A stretch of DNA of 64,000 nucleotides, from contig JANNOM010000077.1 of assembly GCA_031399065.1 (NCBI GenBank), positions 1 to 64,000 on the forward strand. The letters are read 5' to 3'. Every line of letters begins with the position of its first letter. Position 1 is the first letter of the stretch. The notes under the pieces are model-generated. The model was not told where the DNA came from. It did not search any database and worked only from the letters and a program-made list of their open reading frames with translations. Positions 53,310 to 63,272 of this stretch are shown in pieces. The translations under genes were made by a program, and so were the position numbers. The DNA comes from JADCRZ01 sp031399065 (lineage in GTDB: Bacteria > Bacteroidota > Bacteroidia > Chitinophagales > Chitinophagaceae).

Positions 53310-54545
53310 ATGGAAAAGATCAATACAAGCTATCCAAAAGAAAAGATCAATATACTCTTTCTCGAAAACATCAGCGATGCTGCGGTAAAACATTTTAAAG
53401 AAGCAGGATATGCCAACGTAAAAAAAATAGGAGGCGCTCTTACGGAAGAAGATCTTATTCGTGAAATAAAAAATGTACACCTGCTCGGCATTCGTTCTAA
53501 AACGCAAATCACGGGCAAGGTATTGGAAGCCGCCGGGAAATTACAGGCCATCGGATGTTTTTGTATCGGAGTCAACCAGGTAGACCTTAAAACAGCTACT
53601 CAAAACGGGGTGGTGGTTTTAAATGCACCTTATTCCAATACAAGGTCGGTAGCTGAATTGGTGATAGGTTTATCGATCATGCTCATCAGAAGAATCCCTG
53701 ATAAAAATAAAGCAGCCCATGAAGGAGTATGGATGAAGGAAGCGAAAGGCAGTTATGAGTTGCGCGGTAAAACATTAGGGATTATTGGCTATGGAAATAT
53801 AGGATCACAGGTAAGCGTTCTGGCTGAAGCAATGGGAATGAAGGTGATTTTTTATGATGTGGTAACGAAGCTACCGCTAGGAAACGCGGTATCTATGCAT
53901 TCTATGAAAGATCTGCTGGAGAATTCCGATATCGTAACGCTTCATGTTCCGGAAACGGCACAAACCAAAAATATCATTAACAAGTCTACGCTCAAATATT
54001 TTAAAAAAGGAGCTATCCTGATCAACTACGCAAGAGGCGAAGTAGTTGACCATGATGCGCTGAGCAAATCGTTATCGGAGGGGCAATTATCCGGTGCAGC
54101 CATCGATGTGTACCCCTGGGAACCTGAAAAGAACGGCGATCAATTTCAATCTCCCTTACAGAACCTGCCGAACGTTATTCTAACACCACATATCGGGGGT
54201 TCCACAGAAGAAGCGCAGTTAAATATAGGAGAGGACGTAAGCAATAAACTTTTTCATTTCCTGGAACAGGGAATTACTACAGGCTCTCATACCGTACCGG
54301 AACTCAGTCTGCCCCCGCAAGAGGGTACACACCGCATACTGCATATCCATAAAAACGTTCCCGGGGTACTGTCAGCCATTAACTCGGAGCTGTCTAAATA
54401 CCATATTAACATTCTTGCCCAGTACCTTAAAACAAATGATGAAATAGGTTATGTGGTTCTTGACGTGGATAAGAAACTATCAAACCAGGCTCTTCAACTG
54501 TTAAAGGCTGTGAAAGATACTATAAAGGTCAGGATGGTTTATTAA
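53310..54545 (+). CDS. serA: D-3-phosphoglycerate dehydrogenase with ACT domain
   Basis: The 411-residue enzyme starts serine synthesis. It has an NAD-binding fold (GIIGYGNIGSQVSVLAEAMG), the catalytic Arg in INYARGEVVDHDAL and the catalytic His in LTPHIGGSTEEAQ. A C-terminal ACT domain (from about HIHKNVPGVLSAINSELSKY) should bind serine for feedback control. Length matches the short E. coli-like form. A CATCTTTG box at 53283-53290 may be its -7 element. Confidence 0.95.
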   Translation: MEKINTSYPKEKINILFLENISDAAVKHFKEAGYANVKKIGGALTEEDLIREIKNVHLLGIRSKTQITGKVLEAAGKLQAIGCFCIGVNQVDLKTATQNGVVVLNAPYSNTRSVAELVIGLSIMLIRRIPDKNKAAHEGVWMKEAKGSYELRGKTLGIIGYGNIGSQVSVLAEAMGMKVIFYDVVTKLPLGNAVSMHSMKDLLENSDIVTLHVPETAQTKNIINKSTLKYFKKGAILINYARGEVVDHDALSKSLSEGQLSGAAIDVYPWEPEKNGDQFQSPLQNLPNVILTPHIGGSTEEAQLNIGEDVSNKLFHFLEQGITTGSHTVPELSLPPQEGTHRILHIHKNVPGVLSAINSELSKYHINILAQYLKTNDEIGYVVLDVDKKLSNQALQLLKAVKDTIKVRMVY

Positions 54546-54597
54546 CAATCCCAAATAAAACGGTATTCATTATCGATGCCTAATGATATAAGTAACT

Positions 54598-55404
54598 TTA
54601 ATCACTGAATATCTCCAAAGGATTATAATCGAAAGTAATCCGGTTATCACCCGCAGTATAGATTATTGATTGTAAAGACTCCAATAATCGCTTACTGTAT
54701 TCATACTCTATCGTTTTAAATTCTTTGAAGGGTACTCTTTTTCCATTACCTGGTGCTACCAGTTCTTTACCGGTAGCATAAGGAATCGTAATGGAATCTG
54801 CCTGGAAATATACCTGCCTGCTCTGGTCAATGGCTTCCAATATAAGCCCTGGCAATCCATATAATTTCCAGGGGCCGTATTTCAGTGGTATATCGGGGGT
54901 ATACCATGCGATATAGTCTCTGCCACGGAAATGAGTTAAAGCTTTTTTACAACGGAAAATACCGATATTCTTTTCACCGTTCACCAGTATCCAGTGAATC
55001 TTAGGCACAGGCTCCTCAGAAAGGTATGCATGCCCAAGTACCAGTTGGCGAAGTTCCAGTATGCCGGCGTTAAAATCAGAATAGATCATATTTCCATCCG
55101 CATCGGCCTGTTTTAAACTGATATGCTTGCTTCCTTTCAGAATACTGGCTTCTGGTGACGTTGCGGAGGGTAAATCCTTTAAACGATTATAAACATACAG
55201 GGAGATATTTTCTTTAAAATATAAAAAGGAAGAGGTACCAATATTCTTTTTACCAGCCATGCTGGCATTCAGATTCATTACCTGGCGATATCTTACCATT
55301 CCTTCCTGCGCGTTTAGGCGATTTTCTAAAAAAAGGAATAAACTTAATACAAGTAGAAACTGAGAAAACGATAACTGGTGAAGTTTATAAATTATATGAA
55401 ACAT
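54598..55404 (-). CDS. GLPGLI family protein
   Basis: The 268-residue protein has a long hydrophobic signal (FLFLENRLNA, mature QEGMVRY) and the family hallmark YGLPGLILE near residue 190, preceded by YIAWYTPDIPLKYGPWKL. The family is common in Bacteroidota with no established function; a surface or periplasmic location is likely. It is preceded on the same strand by the small secreted protein gene 44 bases upstream. Confidence 0.92.
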   Translation of the reverse strand: MFHIIYKLHQLSFSQFLLVLSLFLFLENRLNAQEGMVRYRQVMNLNASMAGKKNIGTSSFLYFKENISLYVYNRLKDLPSATSPEASILKGSKHISLKQADADGNMIYSDFNAGILELRQLVLGHAYLSEEPVPKIHWILVNGEKNIGIFRCKKALTHFRGRDYIAWYTPDIPLKYGPWKLYGLPGLILEAIDQSRQVYFQADSITIPYATGKELVAPGNGKRVPFKEFKTIEYEYSKRLLESLQSIIYTAGDNRITFDYNPLEIFSD

Positions 55405-55448
55405 AAATAATAAGATCTACAGCCTTTTATGATTAAAAAATAACGATG

Positions 55449-55730
55449 CTATTCATCTGTAGGTGATGACTCGTCAAAAGAAAACAAGGATAATAAACCC
55501 GGGGCCATACCCTGGTATATTTGAACAGCTTTTACTGCCGCTGCGGCTACCAATTCACAGGAACGGCCTGTTATCACGAAAGTCGAGCCCCCGATAATTA
55601 CCGTCATTTTACATAAACTCTCAGGTGATATCTGGTAAATAGTAAGCGGATATACGCGGTCATGTCGCGGACCTGCATATGCGAATGAGACTATAAAAAT
55701 GCAGATAAAGGAAAAAAGCAACTTTTGCAT
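55449..55730 (-). CDS. Small secreted protein of unknown family (93 aa)
   Basis: I use the ATG at 55728-55730 (MQKLLFSFICIFIVSFAYAG), which begins a clear signal peptide cleaved after AYA; the longer frame to 55787 adds 19 unlikely residues. The mature ~75 residues have two cysteines (SLCKMTV and GRSCELV) that could form a disulfide, an alanine-rich helix (ELVAAAAVKAVQIYQ) and an acidic tail. I recognise no family. It shares strand and a short gap with the GLPGLI gene and is probably cotranscribed with it. Confidence 0.6.
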   Translation of the reverse strand: MQKLLFSFICIFIVSFAYAGPRHDRVYPLTIYQISPESLCKMTVIIGGSTFVITGRSCELVAAAAVKAVQIYQGMAPGLLSLFSFDESSPTDE

Positions 55731-55950
55731 AATTTCAAATTTTAATGGTTTAAAAATTGTTGTTGTGAAATACCGGCTGTAGATCATAAGGCAAAGTAAA
55801 AACAGGAACTATCTGTAACAACAGGTATTATAACCCTGAAAAGCACGTTTAAAGATCAGTATGTCTGCGTGAGCACCTCAAATATTCAGCAATAATCACT
55901 TTAATTTTAATTACATAATTGATATTATGTTAAATAGATACCGCTAAATA

Positions 55951-55991
55951 AAATGCGGAACATCATGTATAATCATGATATTCCGCATTTT
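55951..55991 (-). terminator. Terminator-like hairpin of the TPR gene
   Basis: AAATGCGGAA (55951-55960) pairs with TTCCGCATTT (55981-55990), with further inner pairing (ATCATG with CATGAT) after one mismatch, 21 bases past the stop of the gene at 56012. On the minus strand it is followed by TATTTAG. Confidence 0.75.
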
Positions 55992-56011
55992 AAAAAATTG
56001 CCCTGCCCCTC

Positions 56012-57292
56012 TTAATGAACTTTATCTACATCGTTGAATTTATTTTCATAATCCTTCATTTTCACTTTATCCTGTTTATTGTCGTATATGGTAGCCAGCA
56101 AATCGTAGGCGTTTTTAAGGCTGGCCTTTTCGTCCATTTTTAATTTACCACTGGCACCCAGTGATTTTTCAACCCTGGTAAAATAAGGAATAGCTTCATC
56201 AAATTTTTTGATCATATCTGCCCTTAAAGCATCCTTCTTTTTCTGATCTTCCACGGTAAACTTACCGTTTGCGCCAGCTTTTATATTTCTGGCTTGTGTA
56301 CTAATGTCTACCGCCTGGTTGTAATAAACCTGCCCCAGTACAAGATTACCCTGTACATAATCGGGATTGAGTTCAAGCGCTTTTTTGATTAATTGCTCCG
56401 CCCTGGCTATCTTCTCCTTGGAATCGGCCGGGCGTTTGGTTATATCTTCCGTATACGCCTCTTTATAAAGCTCCACACCATAATTGTAAGGATAAACGAA
56501 GTTACCCGGCTCCTTTGCCATAACATCTTCATACTTCTTATACAGGGTATTTTTATCCGTGCTTGCGCCTGCCATCTCCAGCTCCATTCCTGTCCAGAAA
56601 TTATCTTTGGGATATAATTCTGCCCCTGTTTTCAGGTATTTTTCCGCAGTAGCCACATCTTTTTTCTGATTATAATAATCTGCCAGCCATTTATAAATTT
56701 CCGCCATTCCCTCACCTCCCACACGCGCGTCCGCCAGCTTCGAATAATATACCGCCGCTGTATCTTTATTATTCGATTTTTCCGCAGATATACCTGTATA
56801 AAGAATTACGCTGGTGTCTAACGCAAGATTACTCCATTTTTTAGAGATCATATAGTTGCTTACGTCCAGGCACCTTTTGAAGTTAATGAACGCATCATTG
56901 AAATTATTACTGTTGTAAAATGCGGCACCCGTGCGATAATACCCCTGGTAAATATCCATGATCGGGCGGTACTGATCCAACGTAAGCTGCACCAATTGTG
57001 ATTTACCATCCGTATTTACATATTGCTGAATCGCGTCATAAGCCTGTTCCCTGGCATCTGGTACAGTCGCTTTTAATAGGGAGTCATTGGCTATTTCCCC
57101 ATAAATTTTTGCCTTGGTATACCAGGCATCACTATTCTTGCTGTTTTTTTCGACAGTAAGTGCTTTGTCTATCTGCGTTTTAGCATCCTGTAGCTTTTTA
57201 TCCTTCAGCAAATCTTTTGCTTTATCTATGTTTTGTGAAAAAAGGCTAAGCCCCGTGAAGGCAAACAATGATGTCAGAAGTATTCTTTTCAT
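56012..57292 (-). CDS. Tetratricopeptide-repeat protein, secreted
   Basis: The 426-residue protein has a signal peptide (LSLFS, mature QNIDKAKD) and multiple TPR-like helix pairs, for example AWYTKAKIYGEIAND, AAFYNSNNFNDAFINFKRCL, AEIYKWLADYYNQKKDVATA and GNLVLGQVYYNQAVD. It likely acts as a protein-interaction scaffold in the periplasm or at the outer membrane. It reads in the same direction as gyrA, with 64 bases between them. Confidence 0.88.
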   Translation of the reverse strand: MKRILLTSLFAFTGLSLFSQNIDKAKDLLKDKKLQDAKTQIDKALTVEKNSKNSDAWYTKAKIYGEIANDSLLKATVPDAREQAYDAIQQYVNTDGKSQLVQLTLDQYRPIMDIYQGYYRTGAAFYNSNNFNDAFINFKRCLDVSNYMISKKWSNLALDTSVILYTGISAEKSNNKDTAAVYYSKLADARVGGEGMAEIYKWLADYYNQKKDVATAEKYLKTGAELYPKDNFWTGMELEMAGASTDKNTLYKKYEDVMAKEPGNFVYPYNYGVELYKEAYTEDITKRPADSKEKIARAEQLIKKALELNPDYVQGNLVLGQVYYNQAVDISTQARNIKAGANGKFTVEDQKKKDALRADMIKKFDEAIPYFTRVEKSLGASGKLKMDEKASLKNAYDLLATIYDNKQDKVKMKDYENKFNDVDKVH

Positions 57293-57356
57293 TTTTGTTT
57301 TGTTTATAATAAGATGATCTATTGACTGATTTGGTTGTAAAATGTCATTTGTTTTA

Positions 57357-59990
57357 TTACTCTATTTCGTCTGTATCACCGTTGCCGTCCTCATTGCTGT
57401 CTTTCCCTTCTTTATTTTCTGAGGTATCGTCTGTATTCTCAAAAATATCATCTGATAATTCCTTATTCTCTTCTTTTAAAAGCGATACATCCTCCGGTGC
57501 ATCGCCTTCCTCTTCGTGTTCATCCAGTTTGGTAATAGCCGCTATTTCATCCCCATCATCCAGCCTGATCAGTTTAACTCCCTGGGTAGCCCTTCCCGCC
57601 TCGCGGATATCAGCTATTCCAGTACGGATAGTGATCCCGCTTTTACACGTAATCATGAGGTCTTCTCTTTCCGTTACGTCAAGGATACCCACCAGAGAAC
57701 CCGTTTTTTCCGTAACGCTAATTGTCTTAACGCCTTTTCCGCCCCTGTTGGTGATCCTGTATTCTTCGAGGGAAGAGCGCTTGCCGAAACCTTTTTCACT
57801 TACCACTAAAATCGTTCTGGATTTATCGTCCTTTTTGACACATACCATGCCAATCACTTCGTCCGTTTCATCATCCACTTCTATGCCTCCCACACCGATG
57901 GCCCCGCGTCCTGTCGGCCTTACTTTCTCTTCCGGAAAACGAATGGCACGACCGCTTTTAAGAGCCATCATAATCTCATTATTGCCATCGGTAAGTTTTG
58001 CTTCCAGCAATTCATCACCTTCGAGGATCGTAATAGCATTTACGCCATTCATACGTGGACGGCTAAAATCTTCCAGCGATGTTTTTTTAATCACTCCTTT
58101 TTTGGTACAAAGCACTATATAATGAGAACCGGTAAAATCTTTATCGTCCAGTTTGGCAATATCTATAATGGCTTTTACCTTATCGTCGGGAGGTAGCTGC
58201 ATCAGGTTCTGAATAGCTCTTCCTTTTCCTGTTTTATCTCCTTCCGGAATTTCATACACTTTTAACCAGAAACACCTTCCTTTTTCTGTAAAGAAGAGCA
58301 TCGTATGATGTGTAGAGGCCACAAACAGGTGATCGATCCAGTCCTCCTGTCGTGTTCTTCCTCCCTTAGAGCCTCTTCCCCCCCTTCGCTGCTGGCGGTA
58401 TTCGGCTTGAGAAGTTCTTTTTATATAGCCTAAGTGAGAAATGGTAATTACCACATCTTCATCTTCAATAAGATCAAGCATGTTTAATTCATCTGCCAGG
58501 TAAGTGATTTCCGTTTTGCGCTCATCACCGAACTTCTGTTTCATTTCAAGTAACTCATCCCTGATGATCTGGTACCTAAGTGCTTCGCTCTCCAGTATTT
58601 CTCTGAAATAAGCGATTTTCTTCATAATCTCGGTATGCTCATCGCGGATCTTATCGCGCTCCATCCCGGTAAGCCTTTGCAACCTGAGCTCAAGTACCGC
58701 TTTCGCCTGTATCTCGGTCATACCGAAACTAGTCATCAGGCTATCCCTCGCCAGGTCCGGCGTAGACGAACCCCTGATCAGTTTGATCACTTCGTCCAGG
58801 TGATCAAGTGCTATCAGGTATCCTTCCAGTATATGGGCTTTTTTCTCCGCCTCCCGTAGTTCATATTGGGTACGACGCACGATCACTTCATGCCGGAAAA
58901 GCACGAACTCGCTGATCATATCCTTCAGGTTCAATACCCTCGGCCGGCCGCGCACGATGGCTACGTTATTGATACCAAAAGAAGTCTGCAGTTCCGTGAA
59001 TTTATATAGCTGGTTGATCACGACATTGGCTACTGCATCTCTCTTGAGGTCGATCACGATACGTGTACCTTCTTTCTGATTGGATTCGTTATTGACGTGG
59101 GAAACACCTTCTATTATTTTTTCATTTACCAGTTGCCCTATCCGGTCGCACAGCGCATCCCGGTTCATGAGATAAGGCACTTCGGTGATGATCACCTGTT
59201 CCCTGCCGCTCGCTTTCGTATCCACATTCACTTTGCCTCGAAGCACCACTCTTCCGCGGCCGGTATGCATGGCTTGCTTCACGCCTTCCATTCCCCATAT
59301 AATGCCTCCTGTAGGAAAATCAGGTGCTTTAACGTGTTTGCAAAGATCGTCTATGCTTATTTCCTTGTCTTCGATATAGGCAATACATCCATCGATGGCT
59401 TCGCTCAGGTTATGCGGAAGCATATTGGTGGCCATACCCACAGCGATACCACTCGATCCGTTGATGAGCAGGTTGGGCAACCGTGCCGGAAGTACCGTAG
59501 GCTCCTTCAGTGAATCGTCGAAGTTAAGCTGGTAATCCACGGTCTCTTTATCAATATCTTCCAGCATAGCTTCTGCCCGGCGGTGTAAACGCGCTTCCGT
59601 ATAACGCATGGCCGCCGGTTCGTCGCCATCCTGCGAACCATAATTACCCTGACCGTCAACCAATGTGTAGCGTAAGCTCCAGTCCTGTGCCATCCGCACC
59701 AGTGTATCGTAAATGGATTTATCGCCATGCGGGTGATATTTACCCATTACCTCTCCGACGATACGCGCCGATTTCTTATAAGGCTTATTGCTTTGGTTGC
59801 CCAGCTCGTTCATTCCAAACAGCACGCGGCGGTGTACAGGTTTTAAGCCGTCCCTCACATCAGGCAACGCGCGGCCTACAATTACCGACATGGAATAGTC
59901 GATATAAGCCATTTTCATTTGCTCCTCGATATTGATCCTTATTATCCTGTTATTGTCCGATGTCTCCAATGGACTTATGTTATCTTCCAT
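57357..59990 (-). CDS. gyrA: DNA gyrase subunit A
   Basis: The 877-residue enzyme cuts and rejoins DNA to introduce negative supercoils. The catalytic tyrosine is Tyr130 in AAMRYTEARL, and the GyrA-box QRRGGRGSKG confirms gyrase rather than topoisomerase IV. The C-terminal beta-pinwheel is followed by a long acidic tail rich in Asp, Glu and Asn. In the quinolone region the sequence is YHPHGDKSIYDTLVRMAQ, with Lys91 at the position of E. coli Ser83, while the Asp87 equivalent (Asp95) is kept. A -7 promoter element lies upstream at 60041-60048. Confidence 0.97.
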   Translation of the reverse strand: MEDNISPLETSDNNRIIRINIEEQMKMAYIDYSMSVIVGRALPDVRDGLKPVHRRVLFGMNELGNQSNKPYKKSARIVGEVMGKYHPHGDKSIYDTLVRMAQDWSLRYTLVDGQGNYGSQDGDEPAAMRYTEARLHRRAEAMLEDIDKETVDYQLNFDDSLKEPTVLPARLPNLLINGSSGIAVGMATNMLPHNLSEAIDGCIAYIEDKEISIDDLCKHVKAPDFPTGGIIWGMEGVKQAMHTGRGRVVLRGKVNVDTKASGREQVIITEVPYLMNRDALCDRIGQLVNEKIIEGVSHVNNESNQKEGTRIVIDLKRDAVANVVINQLYKFTELQTSFGINNVAIVRGRPRVLNLKDMISEFVLFRHEVIVRRTQYELREAEKKAHILEGYLIALDHLDEVIKLIRGSSTPDLARDSLMTSFGMTEIQAKAVLELRLQRLTGMERDKIRDEHTEIMKKIAYFREILESEALRYQIIRDELLEMKQKFGDERKTEITYLADELNMLDLIEDEDVVITISHLGYIKRTSQAEYRQQRRGGRGSKGGRTRQEDWIDHLFVASTHHTMLFFTEKGRCFWLKVYEIPEGDKTGKGRAIQNLMQLPPDDKVKAIIDIAKLDDKDFTGSHYIVLCTKKGVIKKTSLEDFSRPRMNGVNAITILEGDELLEAKLTDGNNEIMMALKSGRAIRFPEEKVRPTGRGAIGVGGIEVDDETDEVIGMVCVKKDDKSRTILVVSEKGFGKRSSLEEYRITNRGGKGVKTISVTEKTGSLVGILDVTEREDLMITCKSGITIRTGIADIREAGRATQGVKLIRLDDGDEIAAITKLDEHEEEGDAPEDVSLLKEENKELSDDIFENTDDTSENKEGKDSNEDGNGDTDEIE

Positions 59991-60040
59991 ACTTTAATGC
60001 TGGTATTTTTCTATAGATGAAAATCGTTTTTTGAAGTGGG

Positions 60041-60048
60041 CAAATGTA
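60041..60048 (-). promoter_or_regulatory. Putative -7 promoter element of gyrA
   Basis: TACATTTG on the minus strand matches TAnnTTTG, 50 bases before the gyrA start codon. Confidence 0.55.
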
Positions 60049-60151
60049 CCCTTTTTACAGTGTATAACCTGATAAACTTCCCTTTTTTTTCCGCACAAAA
60101 TAGGCTCGTTAATTCATTACTGATATTGCTTTTAAACAGTATTTTCACCGG

Positions 60152-61432
60152 ATGAAAAAAATTCTGGTAATAGGCGCCGGCAAGTCTTCTACCTGCCTGA
60201 TAAATTACCTGCTGGATGTATGTGCAGAACTTGACTGGCAACTGTCGGTAGCCGACAGCAACCTGAAACTGGCCCTTTCAAAAACAGGTAAATCTACCCA
60301 CGCGAAAGCCCTGTCGCTTCGGGTAGAAAATGCAGCGGAAAGAGAAGGTTTGATCCACCAGGCCGACCTGGTTATTTCACTGTTACCTGCCAGTCTGCAC
60401 ATCCTGGTTGCCCGCGACTGTGTAATGCTTGGCAAAAATCTTCTTACAGCTTCCTATATAGACGACAATACCCGATCACTGGAAAAAGAGGTTCGTGATA
60501 AAGGGCTTCTTTTCCTTTGTGAGATGGGCCTCGACCCTGGCATCGACCATATGAGTGCCATGCAGATTATCGACGGCATACGAAGGAATGGTGATTCAAT
60601 TGTATCGTTCAGGTCGCATTGCGGCGGACTGGTGGCCCCCGAAAGTGATGATAATCCCTGGCATTACAAAATAAGCTGGAATCCCCGAAACATTGTAGCG
60701 GCAGGCAGCACAGGGGCCGTATTTAAAAATGAAGGGAAAATAATTACGCGTGCTTATGAAGATTTGTTCAACAACTGCGAGGTAACGCAGGTTCCGGGTT
60801 ACGGTGACCTGGCATTTTATCCCAATCGTGATTCCCTAAGTTATATACCATTGTATGGTATGGAAAAAGCCAGCACGTTTATCAGGACTACTTTCCGCGA
60901 TCCCGCTTTCTGCAATGGCTGGCTGGCTATTGTAAAAGCCGGACTAACCAGCGACAAGCCTTTTGTCAACAAACAAGACACGACCTATAAGACATGGAGT
61001 GAACCCATATTACCTTTTGTAAACGGGCAAAATAAGGCCCAACTTAATTTTCTGGGCTTATTCGACAACGATATAATTCCTGCTACCGCTAAAACTTCCG
61101 CGGATGTATTGCAATATTTGCTGGAAACAAGACTTTCTATGGAAGCTAAGGATAGAGACATGATCGTAATGCTTCACGAACTGGAATATATATCAGGAGG
61201 AGAAAGGAAGTTTATTAACAGTTCGCTCATCGTGAAAGGGGAAGACAACGTTCGCACTGCGATGGCAAAAACAGTTGGATTACCCCTCGGAATAGCAGCC
61301 CGCCTTATATTGGAAGAAAAAATCAGCCTGACCGGTTTGCATATACCTATTATTCCTGAAATTTACATCCTTGTACTCAGGGAATTGTCTTTAAAAGGCA
61401 TCGTTTTCCGGGAAACTTCCGGGAGTGTATAA
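60152..61432 (+). CDS. Saccharopine dehydrogenase-like protein
   Basis: The 426-residue cytoplasmic enzyme starts with a Rossmann fold (ILVIGAGKSSTCLINYLL). It has the EMGLDPGIDHMSAMQIIDGI segment and the GLVAPESDDNPWHYKISWNP region of saccharopine dehydrogenase/reductase (LYS9-type). It may act in lysine breakdown via saccharopine, but related enzymes handle other amino acids or polyamines. It is divergent from gyrA and convergent with lepA. Confidence 0.9.
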   Translation: MKKILVIGAGKSSTCLINYLLDVCAELDWQLSVADSNLKLALSKTGKSTHAKALSLRVENAAEREGLIHQADLVISLLPASLHILVARDCVMLGKNLLTASYIDDNTRSLEKEVRDKGLLFLCEMGLDPGIDHMSAMQIIDGIRRNGDSIVSFRSHCGGLVAPESDDNPWHYKISWNPRNIVAAGSTGAVFKNEGKIITRAYEDLFNNCEVTQVPGYGDLAFYPNRDSLSYIPLYGMEKASTFIRTTFRDPAFCNGWLAIVKAGLTSDKPFVNKQDTTYKTWSEPILPFVNGQNKAQLNFLGLFDNDIIPATAKTSADVLQYLLETRLSMEAKDRDMIVMLHELEYISGGERKFINSSLIVKGEDNVRTAMAKTVGLPLGIAARLILEEKISLTGLHIPIIPEIYILVLRELSLKGIVFRETSGSV

Positions 61433-61448
61433 ATCAGTTTGAAGCAAA

Positions 61449-63239
61449 TTAATCATCCAGCTTAAGAACGGCCAAAAATGCCTCCTGCGGCACTTCCACA
61501 TTACCTATCTGGCGCATACGCTTTTTACCTTCTTTCTGCTTTTCGAGCAGTTTACGTTTACGGCTGATGTCGCCGCCATAACATTTGGCTGTTACGTCTT
61601 TACGCATGGCGCTGATATTTTCTCGGGCTACTACTTTGGCTCCGATGGCGGCCTGTATGGCTATCTGAAACTGTTGGCGGGGTAACAACTCCTTCAGTTT
61701 CTCACACAGTTTTCGTCCGAACTCATGCGATTTGGCGCGGTGTATCAATGCACTCAGGGCATCCACCTTTTCATTATTCAGCAAAATATCCATTTTAACG
61801 ATATCGCTCTGCCGGTAGTCGATAGGATGATAGTCGAAGGAAGCGTATCCCCTGGTTTGGCTCTTTAACTTATCGTAAAAATCAAAAACGATCTCTGTAA
61901 GCGGCAGTTCAAAAATAAGCTCTACCCTTGTGGTTGTAAGGTAGCTCTGATTAAGCAGGTTGCCTCTTTTTCCCAGGCAAAGCGTCATGATATTCCCGAT
62001 ATAATCCGGTTTCGTAATAATTTGTGCATTGATAAACGGCTCTTCGATGCGCTCTATACGAACCGGGTCTGGCATCTCGGTCGGATTATTGACCGTCACC
62101 TTTTCGTCTTTGGTCGTATAAGCAATAAAGCTAACGTTCGGAACCGTTGTTATAACTGTTTGATTGAACTCCCTTTCCAGCCTTTCCTGGATGATTTCCA
62201 TATGAAGCATTCCCAGGAACCCGCAACGGAAGCCAAACCCCAGTGCCTGGGATGTTTCCAGCTCATAAGTAAGCGACGCATCATTTAACTGCAATTTATC
62301 CATACAATCCCGCAGTTCTTCAAATTCGTCCGTATTTACCGGGTAAATGCCCGCAAATACCATCGGCTTTACTTCCTGGAAGCCCTTGATAATTTCCTGG
62401 GTAGGATTGGCAGCCAGCGTGATCGTATCCCCTACTTTTACCTCTTTGGCGTTTTTGATGCCTGTGATGATGTATCCTACATCCCCTGCTTTCACTTCGC
62501 TTTTAGGGGCTAGTCCGAGTTTTAATATACCCACCTCATCTGCCTCATACTCCTGACCGGTAGACACGAATTTCACCTTATCTCCTTTTTTAATGGAGCC
62601 GTTAACGATCCGGTAATAGACAATGATGCCGCGAAAGCTGTTGAACACACTATCGAAGATAAGTGCCTGCAGAGGAGCATCCGGTTTGCCGACCGGTGAC
62701 GGTATCCTCTCCACGATAGCTTCCAGAACCCCGTCTACCCCGATTCCCGTTCTTCCGCTGGCAAGCAGTATATCTTCCGGTTTACAGCCTATCAGTTCAA
62801 TAATCTGGTCCTTCACTTCTTCTATCATTGCCCCATCCATATCGATCTTATTAATCACCGGGATAATTTCAAGATTATTCTCAATCGCAAGATATAAGTT
62901 GGAAATTGTCTGCGCCTGGATGCCCTGTGTAGCATCCACCAGCAGCAAAACTCCTTCACATGCCGCCAATGCCCTGCTTACTTCGTAACTAAAGTCCACA
63001 TGACCGGGTGTATCGATAAGATTCAGAATATATTTTTCACCCTTATGAATGTGATTGATCTGTATGGCATGACTTTTAATCGTGATCCCCTTTTCCCTTT
63101 CAAGATCCATATCATCCAGCACCTGGTCCATCATTTCCCGCTCGCTGATGGTATTGGTTACCTGCAGGAGCCGGTCTGCCAGTGTACTTTTCCCGTGATC
63201 GATATGTGCTATTATACAAAAATTTCTGATATTCTTCAT
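61449..63239 (-). CDS. lepA: Elongation factor 4 (LepA)
   Basis: The 596-residue translational GTPase has the P-loop AHIDHGKSTLADRLL, switch II DTPGHVDF, and NKIDMDGA for guanine recognition. The LepA-specific C-terminal domain contains KCYGGDISRKRKLLEKQKEG. It back-translocates stalled ribosomes. Length is standard. It has a matching -7 element 25 bases upstream. Confidence 0.98.
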   Translation of the reverse strand: MKNIRNFCIIAHIDHGKSTLADRLLQVTNTISEREMMDQVLDDMDLEREKGITIKSHAIQINHIHKGEKYILNLIDTPGHVDFSYEVSRALAACEGVLLLVDATQGIQAQTISNLYLAIENNLEIIPVINKIDMDGAMIEEVKDQIIELIGCKPEDILLASGRTGIGVDGVLEAIVERIPSPVGKPDAPLQALIFDSVFNSFRGIIVYYRIVNGSIKKGDKVKFVSTGQEYEADEVGILKLGLAPKSEVKAGDVGYIITGIKNAKEVKVGDTITLAANPTQEIIKGFQEVKPMVFAGIYPVNTDEFEELRDCMDKLQLNDASLTYELETSQALGFGFRCGFLGMLHMEIIQERLEREFNQTVITTVPNVSFIAYTTKDEKVTVNNPTEMPDPVRIERIEEPFINAQIITKPDYIGNIMTLCLGKRGNLLNQSYLTTTRVELIFELPLTEIVFDFYDKLKSQTRGYASFDYHPIDYRQSDIVKMDILLNNEKVDALSALIHRAKSHEFGRKLCEKLKELLPRQQFQIAIQAAIGAKVVARENISAMRKDVTAKCYGGDISRKRKLLEKQKEGKKRMRQIGNVEVPQEAFLAVLKLDD

Positions 63240-63264
63240 GCGATAAATGCCTCTTTAAGCGCTG

Positions 63265-63272
63265 CAAAAGTA
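63265..63272 (-). promoter_or_regulatory. Putative -7 promoter element of lepA
   Basis: TACTTTTG on the minus strand matches TAnnTTTG, 25 bases before the lepA start codon. Confidence 0.6.

Noticed and set aside
57322..58122. A 266-residue serine-rich open frame on the plus strand
   Set aside because: It lies opposite the acidic C-terminal end of gyrA; the composition is the antisense of Glu/Asp-rich codons, and gyrA is certain.
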